From: an uncultured Nocardioides sp. | GTDB lineage: Bacteria > Actinomycetota > Actinomycetes > Propionibacteriales > Nocardioidaceae | Reading direction: 5' to 3' | Assembly: GCF_947489365.1 (NCBI RefSeq) | Contig: NZ_CANLDB010000001.1 | Coordinates: 186,001 to 250,000 of the forward strand | Length of the DNA: 64,000 bases | Shown: piece after piece, positions 9,986 to 18,588 of the stretch | Layout: each line of letters begins with the position of its first letter | Numbering within the stretch: the stretch's first letter is position 1 | The notes under the pieces: generated by a model | What the model was told of the DNA's origin: nothing | What the model saw: only the letters and a program-made list of their open reading frames with translations | The model's database searches: none | Program-made: the position numbers and the translations under genes

Positions 9986-10001
9986 ATCTTGACATCAAGA
10001 T
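9986..10001. promoter_or_regulatory. MarR operator
   Basis: ATCTTGACATCAAGAT is a perfect palindrome (7+2+7) between the divergent regulator and methyltransferase genes. Its form is typical of MarR-family operators. It lies just upstream of the candidate -10 box of the regulator and overlaps the promoter region of the methyltransferase. Confidence 0.75.
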
Positions 10002-10023
10002 AAATCGGACGCAGGGTGTCGGC

Positions 10024-10815
10024 ATGGCGACCACCGGACACACCTGGGACCCCGCCCGCTACCTGACGTACGCCGACGAGCGGGGCCGGCCCTTCGTCGA
10101 CCTGCTCGCCCGCGTCGGCGCCGCAACCCCGCGGACCGTCGTCGACCTGGGCTGCGGGCCGGGGAACCTGACCCGGCTGCTGATCGACCGCTGGCCGGAC
10201 GCCGAGGTCGCCGGCCTCGACTCCTCCGCCGCGATGGTCGAGCGTGCCCGCGCCGAGGTCCCCGGCCTGGACGTCGCGGTCGCCGACCTGCGGGAGTGGA
10301 CGCCGCCGGAGCCCGTCGACGTGCTGGTGTCGAATGCCGTGCTGCAGTGGCTGCCGGAGCACCTCGACCTGCTGCCGTCCCTCGTCGACCGGGTCGCGCC
10401 CGGGGGGTGGCTGGCGTTCCAGGTGCCGGGGAACTTCGGCGAGCCCAGCCACACGATCCGCGCCGAGCTGGCCGCGCGACCGCCGTACGCCGCCCACACC
10501 GCCGGGGTCGACGTCCCCAGCTCGCACGACCCGGCCGTCTACCTGGCGGCGCTGTCCGCGCTCGGCTGCGAGGTCGACGCGTGGGAGACGACGTACCTCC
10601 ACGTCCTGACCGGCGAGGACCCCGTCTTCACCTGGGTCTCCGGCACGGGGGCGCGCCCCACCCTGGAGGCCCTGCCGGACGACCTGCGGGCCGAGTTCGA
10701 GGCCGAGTACGCCGCCCGGTTGCGCGCGGCCTACCCGCCCGGTGTCGACGGCAGCGTGGTGCTGCCGTTCCGCCGGGTGTTCGTGGTCGCCCACCGCCGG
10801 GAGGTCGCTGCGTGA
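10024..10815 (+). CDS. tam: trans-aconitate 2-methyltransferase-like SAM methyltransferase
   Basis: The 263-residue class I methyltransferase opens with the Tam-specific WDPARYLTYADERGRPF. The SAM-binding VDLGCGPGNL follows near residue 40, then the acidic residue in GLDSSAAM and SNAVLQWLP. Tam methylates trans-aconitate, an inhibitory by-product of aconitase. I start at the ATG 10024 because homology begins there; an earlier in-frame start at 9976 would cross the operator. It is coupled to the next gene by GTGA. Confidence 0.87.
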   Translation: MATTGHTWDPARYLTYADERGRPFVDLLARVGAATPRTVVDLGCGPGNLTRLLIDRWPDAEVAGLDSSAAMVERARAEVPGLDVAVADLREWTPPEPVDVLVSNAVLQWLPEHLDLLPSLVDRVAPGGWLAFQVPGNFGEPSHTIRAELAARPPYAAHTAGVDVPSSHDPAVYLAALSALGCEVDAWETTYLHVLTGEDPVFTWVSGTGARPTLEALPDDLRAEFEAEYAARLRAAYPPGVDGSVVLPFRRVFVVAHRREVAA

Positions 10816-11198
10816 GGCACCACCACGTCCAGGTCTGCTGCCCGCCCGGCGGCGAGGACGTCGCGCGCCGGTTCTGGGCGGACGGGCTGGGCATGACCGA
10901 GGTCGAGAAGCCGGAGCCGCTGCGTGCGCGGGGCGGCTGCTGGTTCCGGCACCCGGGCGGCGCGGAGGTCCACGTCGGCGTCGAGGACCCGTTCGCCGCG
11001 GCCGCCAAGGCTCACCCGGCCTTCGTGGTCGGCGGCGTCGCCGCCCTGGAGGTGGTGGGGGAGCGGCTGGAGACCCTCGGCTTCGTGGTGGACCGCAGCG
11101 AGCGCGACACCTTCCCCGGCTTCACCCGCTTCCACTGCTTCGACGGCCAGGGGGAGGGGCGCGGCAACCGCGTCGAGCTGCTCGCCGACCCGGGGTGA
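10812..11198 (+). CDS. VOC-superfamily (glyoxalase-fold) protein
   Basis: This 128-residue protein has the beta-alpha-beta-beta-beta pattern of vicinal oxygen chelate proteins. Candidate metal-facing residues are at HHHVQVCCP near the start and NRVELL near the end. The GTG start overlaps the tam stop (GTGA), so the two are co-expressed. Its substrate is unknown, and it may be an accessory to the same MarR-controlled response. Confidence 0.78.
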   Translation: MRHHHVQVCCPPGGEDVARRFWADGLGMTEVEKPEPLRARGGCWFRHPGGAEVHVGVEDPFAAAAKAHPAFVVGGVAALEVVGERLETLGFVVDRSERDTFPGFTRFHCFDGQGEGRGNRVELLADPG

Positions 11199-11200
11199 CC

Positions 11201-11310
11201 CGGTGGGCGAGCAGCCCGCGAGCGCGTCCCCAGGTGCTCGAGCAGCACGCGAGCGGTCCCCAGGTGATCGAGCAGCACGCGAGCGCAGCGAGCGCGCGTC
11301 GTCGAGACCG
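11201..11310. repeat. type A intergenic repeat with 30-bp tandem expansion
   Basis: Three successive copies of the start of the type A element occur. The last two share CCCCAGGTG-CTCGAGCAGCACGCGAGCG-like units exactly 30 bp apart (from 11229 and 11259). The last copy continues into the complete element ending in GTCGTCGAGACC. It looks like local slippage duplication of a REP-like repeat. Confidence 0.65.
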
Positions 11311-11345
11311 TGGTGCGCCCGTTCCAGGGGTTGGGCCGGCGGCGT

Positions 11346-12203
11346 CTACCCCCAGAGCTCTCGCACCTGATCGACGACGGCGGCGGCCTGGGCGTGCCCC
11401 GCGCGGGCGGAGGCGCCGCGGGCGGCGAGGTCGAGGACGTTCTTGCCGATCGCGGTCCGTGAGGCGTCGTCCGGGCGGACGACGAGGTGCGGGTGGCCCT
11501 CGAGCTGCTGGTACGGGTTCTGCATCGGTCCCAGCCCCTTCGCGATGGGGGCGACGGCGACCACGAGGTCGCAGTCGCGCGCCAGGTCGGCGTTGACGGC
11601 CGAGTGCGCGCCGCCGTCGACGTGCGGCCGCCCGTCGATCGGGACGGGCGGGTAGACCCCGGGGACGGCGCAGCTCGCGGCCACCGCGTCGAGCAGCGGG
11701 ACGCCGGCGTCCCGGTCGAGCACCCGCCGGGTGCCGGTGGTCGCGTCGACCACGGCGATGCGGAGGTCCGCGGCGGTCGGCCAGTCGGTCGACGGCAGCC
11801 GCTCGCCGATGACCTGCAGCCGCTCCTCGAGCGGCGGGGTGCTGCCCCGCCTCGTCCGCCGGACCGCCCACGCGCCGAGGTGGCGGCCGAGCTTCTCGAC
11901 GTCCCCGCGGGCGCGCAGCACCGCCAGGCCCGCCCCGGCCACGACCGGCAGCCCGAACGACGGCGGGGTCGGCGCGTCGAGGACGTCGGGGACCTGCTCG
12001 GCGTACAGGTCGGCGAGCGTGGTGCCGCTGGTCAGCTGGGCCCCGACGACGGAGCCGGCGGACGTGCCGACGACGACGTCCGCACTCGTGAGGTCGACGC
12101 CGTGCTCGAGCAGCCCGGCCAGCAGGCCGGTCTCCCAGGCGATCCCGGTGATGCCTCCGCCGCCGAGGACGAGACCTCGTGACCGTCCGGGTGTGCCCGC
12201 CAT
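11346..12203 (-). CDS. patatin-like phospholipase
   Basis: This 285-residue protein has all patatin hallmarks: the oxyanion loop LGGGGITG near residue 13, the nucleophile elbow GTSAGS, and the Asp of the dyad in VDGGAHS. It has no signal peptide and is likely a cytoplasmic or membrane-associated lipid acyl hydrolase. It is divergent from the thioesterase gene with the palindrome at 12227-12240 between them, so both probably answer to the same TetR-like regulator of lipid metabolism (inference). It is distinct from the CapV-like patatin at 50063. Confidence 0.88.
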   Translation of the reverse strand: MAGTPGRSRGLVLGGGGITGIAWETGLLAGLLEHGVDLTSADVVVGTSAGSVVGAQLTSGTTLADLYAEQVPDVLDAPTPPSFGLPVVAGAGLAVLRARGDVEKLGRHLGAWAVRRTRRGSTPPLEERLQVIGERLPSTDWPTAADLRIAVVDATTGTRRVLDRDAGVPLLDAVAASCAVPGVYPPVPIDGRPHVDGGAHSAVNADLARDCDLVVAVAPIAKGLGPMQNPYQQLEGHPHLVVRPDDASRTAIGKNVLDLAARGASARAGHAQAAAVVDQVRELWG

Positions 12204-12226
12204 GCTGTCTCCTCGATCGTCGGTGG

Positions 12227-12240
12227 TTACTCGTGAGTAA
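12227..12240. promoter_or_regulatory. palindromic operator (TetR-type) between patatin and thioesterase genes
   Basis: TTACTCGTGAGTAA is a perfect 6+2+6 palindrome in the 47-bp divergent intergenic region. TetR-family regulators of fatty-acid genes in Actinobacteria bind sites of this form. No tetR gene is present nearby, so the regulator would act in trans. Confidence 0.65.
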
Positions 12241-12250
12241 TGTACGCGCC

Positions 12251-12736
12251 ATGAGCCAGGTGCTGACCATGTGGAGCAAGCTCTCGCCGCTGCCCCTGGG
12301 GGCGAGGGTGTTCTCGTTCGCCTTCGCCCGGAAGGCGCCGTACTTCGCGACCGTGCGGCCGCGGTTCACGGTGCTCGAGCCGAACCGGGCCGAGCTCGTC
12401 GTGCCGAAGCGGCGCGGTGTGCACAACCACCTCGGCACCGTCCACGCGATCGCGCTCTGCAACGGGCTCGAGGCCGCGATGGGGGCGCTCGCCGAGGCGA
12501 CCATCCCGGCGGACAAGCGGTGGATCCCCAAGGGGATGGAGGTCTCCTACACCGCGAAGGCGACCTCGGACATCACCTGCGTCGCCGAGACCGACGCCGC
12601 GGCCTGGGCCGGGTCGGACCCCGACGTGCCGGTCCGGGTCCGCGGCGTCCGGGACGACGGCACCGTGGTGATCGAGGGCGTGATCCGGCTGTGGGTGACG
12701 CCGCGCAAGCGCGCCGCGGAGACGGCGACCGTCTAG
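12251..12736 (+). CDS. DUF4442 / PaaI-like hotdog-fold thioesterase
   Basis: The 161-residue protein has the hotdog pattern, including HNHLGTVHAIALCNGLEAAMG, where His and the Asn/Gly loop correspond to the active-site helix of PaaI-type acyl-CoA thioesterases. The ATG at 12251 follows a candidate TetR operator. Its TAG stop overlaps the stop of the convergent permease gene: both lie in one CTAG palindrome (12733-12736). Confidence 0.83.
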   Translation: MSQVLTMWSKLSPLPLGARVFSFAFARKAPYFATVRPRFTVLEPNRAELVVPKRRGVHNHLGTVHAIALCNGLEAAMGALAEATIPADKRWIPKGMEVSYTAKATSDITCVAETDAAAWAGSDPDVPVRVRGVRDDGTVVIEGVIRLWVTPRKRAAETATV

Positions 12737-13617
12737 ACCTGGCCGTGGCGGGTGCCGGCGTCGGCCAGCCCGGTGTCCTGGTCCGACAGCCCCGCCGCGC
12801 CGACCTGCAGCTGGTCGCGCTCCCCGACGTACCGCTTCTGCACCCAGGTCGCGATCAGGGTCAGGATGAAGTTGGTGACGATGTACATCAGCGCCAGCAC
12901 CAGCACGGTCTGGAACTGGTTGCGGAACTCGGTGTAGATGCTCCGACCGACCGCCGTGAGACCCGGCGCGAGGACGTAGAAGCCGAGGCTGGTGTCCTTC
13001 AGCGCCACGACGCACTGGCTGATGATCGCCGGGATCATGATCTTCACGGCCTGCGGCAGCAGGATCGTCGTCATCACCTGCGTCTTGCGCATGCCCACGG
13101 CGTACGCCGCCTCCGCCTGGCCGGGCGGGAGGGCGTTGATGCCGGCGCGGAAGATCTCCGCCAGCACCGAGCCGTTGTAGAGCATCAGGCCGATCACGAC
13201 GGACCAGTACGAGCCGATGCCCCCGCCGACGCCGTACGTCAGGAAGATGAAGACGATCAGCAGCAGCAGCGGGACGGCGCGGAAGAACTCGACGACCAGT
13301 GCGGACGGCAGTCGCACCCACCGGTGGTCCGACAGCTTGCCGACACCGAGCACGACACCGAAGACGAGCGCCAGCAGGACGGCGGTCAGCGCCATCTGGA
13401 TCGTGGTGATCCAGCCCTCGCCGAGCGCGACCATGAACTCGGGGGTGACGAACGGCTCCCAGTCCTCGTAGGTCAGCTGGCCCTTGGCGTCGAGGAAGAA
13501 GTAGAGGCCGACGAGGCCCACGACGAGCAGCACGAGGGCCGCGACGTCGTAGATGCGGTGGCGCAGCCGGGTGCGCGGGCCGGGGACGTCGAAGAGGACG
13601 GAGGTGCCGCGGCTCAT
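12733..13617 (-). CDS. gluD: glutamate-type amino acid ABC transporter permease
   Basis: This 294-residue integral membrane protein has about five to six membrane segments and the polar amino-acid permease (HisM) EAA loop. EAAYAVGMRKTQVMTTILLP contacts the ATPase. A cytoplasmic C-terminal tail ends in DAGTRHGQV. The start codon (13617) overlaps the stop of the upstream permease by ATGA. It is the last gene of a gluABCD-like operon. Confidence 0.9.
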   Translation of the reverse strand: MSRGTSVLFDVPGPRTRLRHRIYDVAALVLLVVGLVGLYFFLDAKGQLTYEDWEPFVTPEFMVALGEGWITTIQMALTAVLLALVFGVVLGVGKLSDHRWVRLPSALVVEFFRAVPLLLLIVFIFLTYGVGGGIGSYWSVVIGLMLYNGSVLAEIFRAGINALPPGQAEAAYAVGMRKTQVMTTILLPQAVKIMIPAIISQCVVALKDTSLGFYVLAPGLTAVGRSIYTEFRNQFQTVLVLALMYIVTNFILTLIATWVQKRYVGERDQLQVGAAGLSDQDTGLADAGTRHGQV

Positions 13618-14267
13618 CGGACGGTCCTCCAGCGACGCTCCAGCAGCCACGAGGCGCCGGAGATGGCCTCGACGATGACGATGTAGCCGAGGGCGAACAC
13701 GAGGAAGATCAGGATCCGGTCGTCGGCGTTGTTGTTGGTGAAGCCGCGCATCCGGGCGGTCGCCTCGGCGAGACCGAACACCGCGGCGATCGAGGTGTTC
13801 TTGGTCATCGCGATGATGACGCTGGTCAGCGGCGGGACGCTGGCGCGGACGGCTTGCGGCAGCACGACCTGCGTCATGGTCTGGCCGAAGGTCATGCCGA
13901 TCGCGCGGGCCGCCTCGGCCTGGCCGAGCTGCACCGAGTTCACCCCGGCGCGCAGGGCCTCGCAGACGAACGGCGAGGTGTAGATCGTCATCGTGACGAT
14001 GCCCTTGACCAGGAACGGCGTGCCGACCAGCAGGTCGAGGGCCGGGAACCCCGCGAAGACGAGGATGAAGATCACCAGCAGCGGCGTGTTCCGCACGATG
14101 TTGACGTACGACGTCGCGAAGAGCGCCAGCACGCGGACCGGTCCGACGCGCATCGCCACCAGCAGGGCGCCGATGACCAGGGAGCCCAGTGCGGACCAGA
14201 ACGCGAGCTGGAGGGTGATCCAGAAGCCGCTCAGCACGAGGTCGAAGTTCGAGACGATGTCCTCCAC
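13614..14267 (-). CDS. gluC: glutamate-type amino acid ABC transporter permease
   Basis: The 217-residue permease of the HisM family has five membrane segments and the EAA motif EAARAIGMTFGQTMTQVVLP. It pairs with the next permease to form the membrane channel of a polar amino-acid importer. It follows the binding-protein gene after 109 nt containing a strong hairpin. Confidence 0.9.
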   Translation of the reverse strand: MEDIVSNFDLVLSGFWITLQLAFWSALGSLVIGALLVAMRVGPVRVLALFATSYVNIVRNTPLLVIFILVFAGFPALDLLVGTPFLVKGIVTMTIYTSPFVCEALRAGVNSVQLGQAEAARAIGMTFGQTMTQVVLPQAVRASVPPLTSVIIAMTKNTSIAAVFGLAEATARMRGFTNNNADDRILIFLVFALGYIVIVEAISGASWLLERRWRTVR

Positions 14268-14324
14268 GGGCCCTCCTTCCTAGCGTCGCGGGGTGGTGCG
14301 GTGGTCGGGTCGGTGCTCAGAGGA

Positions 14325-14354
14325 GTGCGGGGCGGCCGTGAGGCCGCCCCGCAC
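14325..14354. terminator. intra-operon hairpin between gluB and gluC
   Basis: GTGCGGGGCGGCC (14325-14337) and its exact complement (14342-14354) form a 13-bp stem with a 4-nt loop. There is no T-tract on the minus strand. It probably attenuates transcription or protects the gluAB mRNA 3' end, giving more binding protein than permease (inference). Confidence 0.65.
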
Positions 14355-14376
14355 CGCTCGGTCGGTCAGTCCTGCG

Positions 14377-15255
14377 TCAGGCGCAGGGGTCGAGCGCGGG
14401 CAGCTCGGGCGTCTCGACGCCCGACTCGCCCAGGGTGATCTCGAACGCCTCGTCGTAGGAGCCGTCCTCGGCCGCGGTCTCGAGGCTGTCGTTGATGAAG
14501 TCGCACATCTCGGGCGCGTCCTTCGAGTAGCCCACGCCGTACCGCTCCTCGGAGAAGGGCTCCACGACGACCTTGAGGTTGTCGGGGTCCTCGGCGGCGT
14601 AGCCCAGCAGGATGGCGCCGTCGGTCGTCATCGCGTCGAGGCTGCCGTTGAGCACCTGGTCGACGCACTCGGAGTAGGTGTCGAAGCCGCGCGCCGTCGC
14701 GCCCTCGGCCTCGATGTTCTCCAGCGACGTCGAGCCGGTCACCGAGCAGACCTCGGTGCCCTTGATGTCCTCGACGGTCGAGATGTCGGAGTCGGAGCGG
14801 ACCAGCAGCTGCTGACCGGTCTCGTAGTAGGGGCCGGCCTGGCCGACGACCTGACGGCGCTCCTCGGTGATCGAGTACGACGCCACGACGAGGTCGACCT
14901 CGCCCTCCTCGAGGAAGGGCTCGCGGTTGTCGGAGATGGTCTCGACCCACTCGATGTCCTCCGGCGCGATGCCGAGGTCGGCGGCGAGGATCTTGCCGAT
15001 CTCGACGTCGAAGCCGACGGGCTCGTCCTCGGAGGCGCCCTTGAACCCGATGCCGGGCTGGTCGAACTTCACGCCGATCTTGATCGAGCCCTGCTCGTTC
15101 AGCTCCGCCATGCGGGTGCCCGACTCGAACTCCGCGTTCTCGTCGGCCTCCACGTCGCGGGTCTCCCCGCCGCTGCTGCCCGCGTCGCCGCAGCCGGCCG
15201 CCACCATGGCGAGGCCGGCGGCGACCGCGGCCACCTTGATCCGAGTCATGCGCAT
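14377..15255 (-). CDS. gluB: glutamate-type ABC transporter substrate-binding lipoprotein
   Basis: The 292-residue protein has a lipoprotein signal peptide with lipobox MVAAGC and a Gly/Ser-rich tether. A family-3 solute-binding domain follows (IKIGVKFDQPGIGFK, then FDVEIGKILAADLG and ITEERRQVV). It delivers an amino acid, probably glutamate or a related polar one, to GluCD. Cys residues in the mature part (CSVTGS, CVDQ, CDFI, and the near-terminal DPCA) may form disulfides. ATG at 15255; a second ATG two codons later is equally possible. Confidence 0.92.
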   Translation of the reverse strand: MRMTRIKVAAVAAGLAMVAAGCGDAGSSGGETRDVEADENAEFESGTRMAELNEQGSIKIGVKFDQPGIGFKGASEDEPVGFDVEIGKILAADLGIAPEDIEWVETISDNREPFLEEGEVDLVVASYSITEERRQVVGQAGPYYETGQQLLVRSDSDISTVEDIKGTEVCSVTGSTSLENIEAEGATARGFDTYSECVDQVLNGSLDAMTTDGAILLGYAAEDPDNLKVVVEPFSEERYGVGYSKDAPEMCDFINDSLETAAEDGSYDEAFEITLGESGVETPELPALDPCA

Positions 15256-15275
15256 CTGCTGTCTCCCTTGTCGTC

Positions 15276-16061
15276 TCAGTGCTTGAGGATCTTCCCGAGG
15301 AAATCCTGGGCGCGTTCCGAGCGCGGGTTCGTGAAGAACTCCTCGGGGGTGTTCTCCTCCGCGATCGCGCCGTCGGCCATGAAGACGACCCGGTCGGCCG
15401 CCGTCCGGGCGAAGCCCATCTCGTGCGTGACGACGACCATGGTCATGCCCCGCTGGGCGAGGTCGACCATGACGTCGAGGACCTCCTTGATCATCTCCGG
15501 GTCCAGGGCCGAGGTGGGCTCGTCGAAGAGCATCACCTTGGGGTCCATCGCCAGCGCCCGCGCGATCGCGACGCGCTGCTGCTGGCCGCCGGAGAGCTGC
15601 GCGGGGTACTTCTGGGCCTGGTGGGCGATGCCCACCCGCTCCAGGAGCTCCATGCCGCGCTTCTCGGCGTCCGCCTTGGACGTCTTGCGGACCTTGATCG
15701 GGCCGAGCGTGAGGTTCTCGAGGATCGTCTTGTGGGCCCAGAGGTTGAAGGACTGGAAGACCATGCCGACCTCGGCGCGCAGGTTCGCGAGCTGCTTGCC
15801 CTCCGCGGGCAGCGGCTGGCCGTCGAGGGTGATGGAGCCCTGCTGGATGGTCTCGAGGCGGTTGATCGTGCGGCACAGCGTCGACTTGCCGGACCCCGAG
15901 GGGCCGATCACCACGACGACCTCGCCGCGCGCGATCGACAGGTCGATGTCGTTCAGCACGTGCAGGGAGCCGAACCACTTGTTCACGCCGTCGAGCACGA
16001 CGAGCGGCTCGCCCGTGCCCGCGTGGATCTGCCCGGGCTCCGGGGCCGCCTCCGCCGTCAT
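15276..16061 (-). CDS. gluA: glutamate-type amino acid ABC transporter ATP-binding protein
   Basis: This 261-residue ATPase has Walker [11 protein letters not shown]-loop VFQSFNLW, signature LSGGQQQR, Walker [12 protein letters not shown] and the switch His in VVVTHEMGF. It energises uptake through GluCD and is the first gene of the operon; gluB follows after 20 nt. The motifs and length match the polar amino-acid (GlnQ/GluA) group. Confidence 0.94.
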   Translation of the reverse strand: MTAEAAPEPGQIHAGTGEPLVVLDGVNKWFGSLHVLNDIDLSIARGEVVVVIGPSGSGKSTLCRTINRLETIQQGSITLDGQPLPAEGKQLANLRAEVGMVFQSFNLWAHKTILENLTLGPIKVRKTSKADAEKRGMELLERVGIAHQAQKYPAQLSGGQQQRVAIARALAMDPKVMLFDEPTSALDPEMIKEVLDVMVDLAQRGMTMVVVTHEMGFARTAADRVVFMADGAIAEENTPEEFFTNPRSERAQDFLGKILKH

Positions 16062-16180
16062 GGCCCGCAGACTAGGGGGAACCTGTGGCCAGCAGCCATC
16101 GCAGGCGCCGCGCGGCGCCGATCCGTGACCGGGATGTGACTCGGGGGTCCGGGATCGTCGTACGGCGGCAGACTGGCCGG

Positions 16181-16672
16181 GTGATCGAGCTCGGCCCGGC
16201 GGATCCCGACGACCCGGACCTCCGCGCGCTCGTCACCGACCACCTCGCCGACATGGTGGCGACCACCCCCGACCCCCGCAGCCGCCACGCCCTCGACCTG
16301 GAGGCGCTCCTCGGACCCGGCGTCACCCTGTGGACGGCGCGGCTCGACGGGGGGGTCGTCGGCACCGGTGCGCTGAAGGAGCTCGACGCCGACGCGGGCG
16401 AGCTCAAGGCGATGCGGACGACCCCGGCGGCGCGGGGCCGCGGGGTGGGCTCGGCGGTGCTGGACCACCTGCTCGCCGAGTGCGTCACCCGCGGCTACCG
16501 CCACGTGCACCTCGAGACGGGCGCGCAGGACTTCTTCGCCGCCGCCCGCCGTCTGTACGCCGCCCGCGGCTTCGTCCGGACCGGCCCCTTCGGCGCGTAC
16601 GTCGACGACCCCAGCAGCGTCTTCATGCGTCTCGACCTGCCGGCCCGAGGACGTCGTGCGCCAGGTGCGTGA
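16181..16672 (+). CDS. GNAT-family N-acetyltransferase
   Basis: The 163-residue protein has the GNAT acetyl-CoA loop ([15 protein letters not shown], pattern R/Q-x-x-G-x-G/A) and the C-terminal [15 protein letters not shown]. The GTG at 16181 is chosen because a CAGACT box (16169-16174) ends 6 nt before it, suggesting a leaderless mRNA. An in-frame ATG at 16085 lies upstream of that box. The substrate is unknown. Confidence 0.82.
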   Translation: MIELGPADPDDPDLRALVTDHLADMVATTPDPRSRHALDLEALLGPGVTLWTARLDGGVVGTGALKELDADAGELKAMRTTPAARGRGVGSAVLDHLLAECVTRGYRHVHLETGAQDFFAAARRLYAARGFVRTGPFGAYVDDPSSVFMRLDLPARGRRAPGA

Positions 16673-16787
16673 CGGCGCCCCAGTCCTCACTGACCCGCTG
16701 CACCAGCTCCGTCGGCCGCCGCAGCAGCGGCGTCCCGGCCCCGAGCGGATCATGACGGTGCCGGCCGCCGAGGCGTCGCGTTCTCAT
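16623..16787 (-). CDS. small ORF or gene remnant of unknown function
   Basis: The 54-residue frame starts at ATG 16787 and overlaps the GNAT gene tail by 50 bp. From residue 15 on (including [19 protein letters not shown]) almost every third codon position is G or C, as in real genes here. I do not recognise it. The rest of 16673-16895 shows nothing else. Confidence 0.3.
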   Translation of the reverse strand: MRTRRLGGRHRHDPLGAGTPLLRRPTELVQRVSEDWGAVTHLAHDVLGPAGRDA

Positions 16788-16895
16788 CGCCCCGCGACCG
16801 CTCGCCGCGGGTCCGGACGACGACACGCCGACCGGTGCGGCGTGTCGTGTCCGGCGGGTGCGGTGACGGGCTGCTCGTCGGGCTAGGTTCCGCGC

Positions 16896-17246
16896 GTGCA
16901 CCCGCTGCTGAGGAGCGTCCTGCTCGGTGTCGTCGTCGCGGCCGTCCTCTTTCCTGTGCTGGCCTACAGCCGGGAGGACTCCGCACTGCAGGGTCCCCAG
17001 CTGTTCTGGATCGTCCCGCTCGTCGGGGTCCTGGTCGGTCTGGTCCAGTACGTCCGCCGGGCCGCGAGTCGTCGGGCGGTCCGGGCCGCGGCGCGCGCGG
17101 CGGGACGAGACCCTGACGCGGCCGAGGCGGGTCGCAACCAGTCCGTCGGCGACCTCTGGCGTCGGAGCCCGGCGCTGACCATCGGTGTCCTCCTGCTGGT
17201 CGTCCTGGTCGTCGGCCTCACCATCTGGCTGCGTCTCCAGCGCTGA
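16896..17246 (+). CDS. small membrane protein
   Basis: The 116-residue protein has two N-terminal membrane segments (about 5-23 and 34-52), a basic cytoplasmic stretch and a C-terminal segment ending in TIWLRLQR. A TAGGTT box (16884-16889) stops 6 nt before the GTG, so it is likely leaderless. It resembles in layout the gene at 17753, whose last segment also ends in IWLR. Function unknown. Confidence 0.7.
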   Translation: MHPLLRSVLLGVVVAAVLFPVLAYSREDSALQGPQLFWIVPLVGVLVGLVQYVRRAASRRAVRAAARAAGRDPDAAEAGRNQSVGDLWRRSPALTIGVLLLVVLVVGLTIWLRLQR

Positions 17247-17294
17247 TCCCGCACACTCGACGGCAGTCGAGGCTCTCGGTGGGTCCGTAGAGGC

Positions 17295-17756
17295 ATGGGG
17301 GTGGACGAGGTGTTCGGTGTCGGGACGGTCGAGCTGCTGGTCGTCGGGTTCGGGTTCCTGGCGCTCGTCGCGCTGGTGGTCGCCGTCGCCCGGCGCAACG
17401 GGGTGGTGGCGGTGTCCGACGAGCTCGAGGTGCCGGCCGACCCGGCCCTCGTCGAGGAGCGGGTCTTCGGACCGCTGGGCTCGATCCGCGGCGCCGCGAT
17501 GACGCGGGCCTCGGCGGGTCACGTCTCCCTGTCGTGCCGTCGTACGCCGGGGTGGGCGGTGGTGCTCGCCATCCTGCTGTTCCCGTGGGGTCTGGTGCTG
17601 CTCTTCGTGAAGCAGGAGCACGTCCTGCAGGTCAGGATCGCCACCCACGGCCTAGGCAGCCTCGTCCAGGTCAGCGGCCGCGCGCCGAAGCAGGTGGCCC
17701 TCGAGGTCGGGGAGACGCTCCAGCGACGTCTGGCGCCGGCGGACGGGATGGCGTGA
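17295..17756 (+). CDS. membrane protein of unknown function
   Basis: This 153-residue protein has membrane segments at about 10-32 and 85-105. Between and after them lie soluble parts, including a C-terminal region (VSGRAPKQVALEVGETLQRR) that could be a small cytoplasmic domain. It sits between the two look-alike small membrane proteins and is coupled to the next by GTGA, so the three probably act together. Confidence 0.7.
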   Translation: MGVDEVFGVGTVELLVVGFGFLALVALVVAVARRNGVVAVSDELEVPADPALVEERVFGPLGSIRGAAMTRASAGHVSLSCRRTPGWAVVLAILLFPWGLVLLFVKQEHVLQVRIATHGLGSLVQVSGRAPKQVALEVGETLQRRLAPADGMA

Positions 17757-18091
17757 GCGCCACCAGGGAGTTCGTGCTCTGGGCGGTCGGGGCCGCCGTG
17801 GTGCTCACGGTGGTGGCGGTGGTGGACACGGACTCGCCCTTCCGGGAGCAGCCCTGGGTGGTGCCGGTCATCGCGGTGGTGGCCGGGCTGGGGGTGGTCG
17901 CCCAGGGGCGACTGATGCGTCGCGCGCGCCGCCGTGGGGCCGAGGCACGCGGCATGACGCTCGAGGAGTCGGACGCACGAGGTCGTGAGGCCGAGCGTCG
18001 GTTCCGGGCGAGGCACCCGGTCCTCTCCCTGCTGGCGTGGATCGGGGTCCTCGCCCTGCTCGGTGTCGCGATCTGGCTGCGGGTGACCTGA
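17753..18091 (+). CDS. small membrane protein
   Basis: The 112-residue protein has two N-terminal membrane segments, a long Arg/Glu-rich cytoplasmic helix (RLMRRARRRGAEARG) and a last membrane segment ending in IWLRVT. Length and design match the gene at 16896, suggesting paralogy. The GTG overlaps the preceding stop. Confidence 0.68.
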   Translation: MSATREFVLWAVGAAVVLTVVAVVDTDSPFREQPWVVPVIAVVAGLGVVAQGRLMRRARRRGAEARGMTLEESDARGREAERRFRARHPVLSLLAWIGVLALLGVAIWLRVT

Positions 18092-18155
18092 CCCTGTCGT
18101 CGCGCCCACCCGAAACCGGTTGCCGGGCTCTGGGTTCGCCCGGTAGCCAGGACCG

Positions 18156-18551
18156 GTGACCTCCCACATCAGCCACACCAGCGTCGACTGCCGCGACGCC
18201 TACGCCCTGTCCGTCTTCTGGGGCCAGGTCCTCGGGTACGCCGGCGACCCCGACGAGCCCGACGAGCCGGGGGACGAGGAGTGCCTGCTCCAGTCACCCG
18301 ACGGCGCCCACCGGCTGCTGTTCATCGAGGTCCCCGAGCCCAAGGAGGCGAAGAACCGGATCCACCTCGACCTGGAGCCCGTCGACGGCACGCGCGAGCA
18401 GGAGGTCGAGAGGGTCCTCGCGCTGGGCGCCACCCTCGTCGACGACCGGCGGCGACCCGACGGGGGCTGGGCGGTGCTCGCCGACCCCGAGGGCAACGAG
18501 TTCTGCGTCCTCCGTACGCGCGCCGAGCGGGAGGCGTCCGGCTCGCTGTGA
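18156..18551 (+). CDS. VOC-superfamily (glyoxalase-like) protein
   Basis: The 131-residue protein has the VOC fold pattern: [20 protein letters not shown] at the N-terminus and [13 protein letters not shown] at the C-terminus, where Glu would be a metal ligand. A TAGCCA box ends 6 nt before the GTG. It resembles uncharacterised actinobacterial glyoxalase-like domain proteins; no substrate can be assigned. Confidence 0.8.
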   Translation: MTSHISHTSVDCRDAYALSVFWGQVLGYAGDPDEPDEPGDEECLLQSPDGAHRLLFIEVPEPKEAKNRIHLDLEPVDGTREQEVERVLALGATLVDDRRRPDGGWAVLADPEGNEFCVLRTRAEREASGSL

Positions 18552-18588
18552 GGCGACCGGGCGTCGCCTCGTAGTCTTGGACGCTGTC

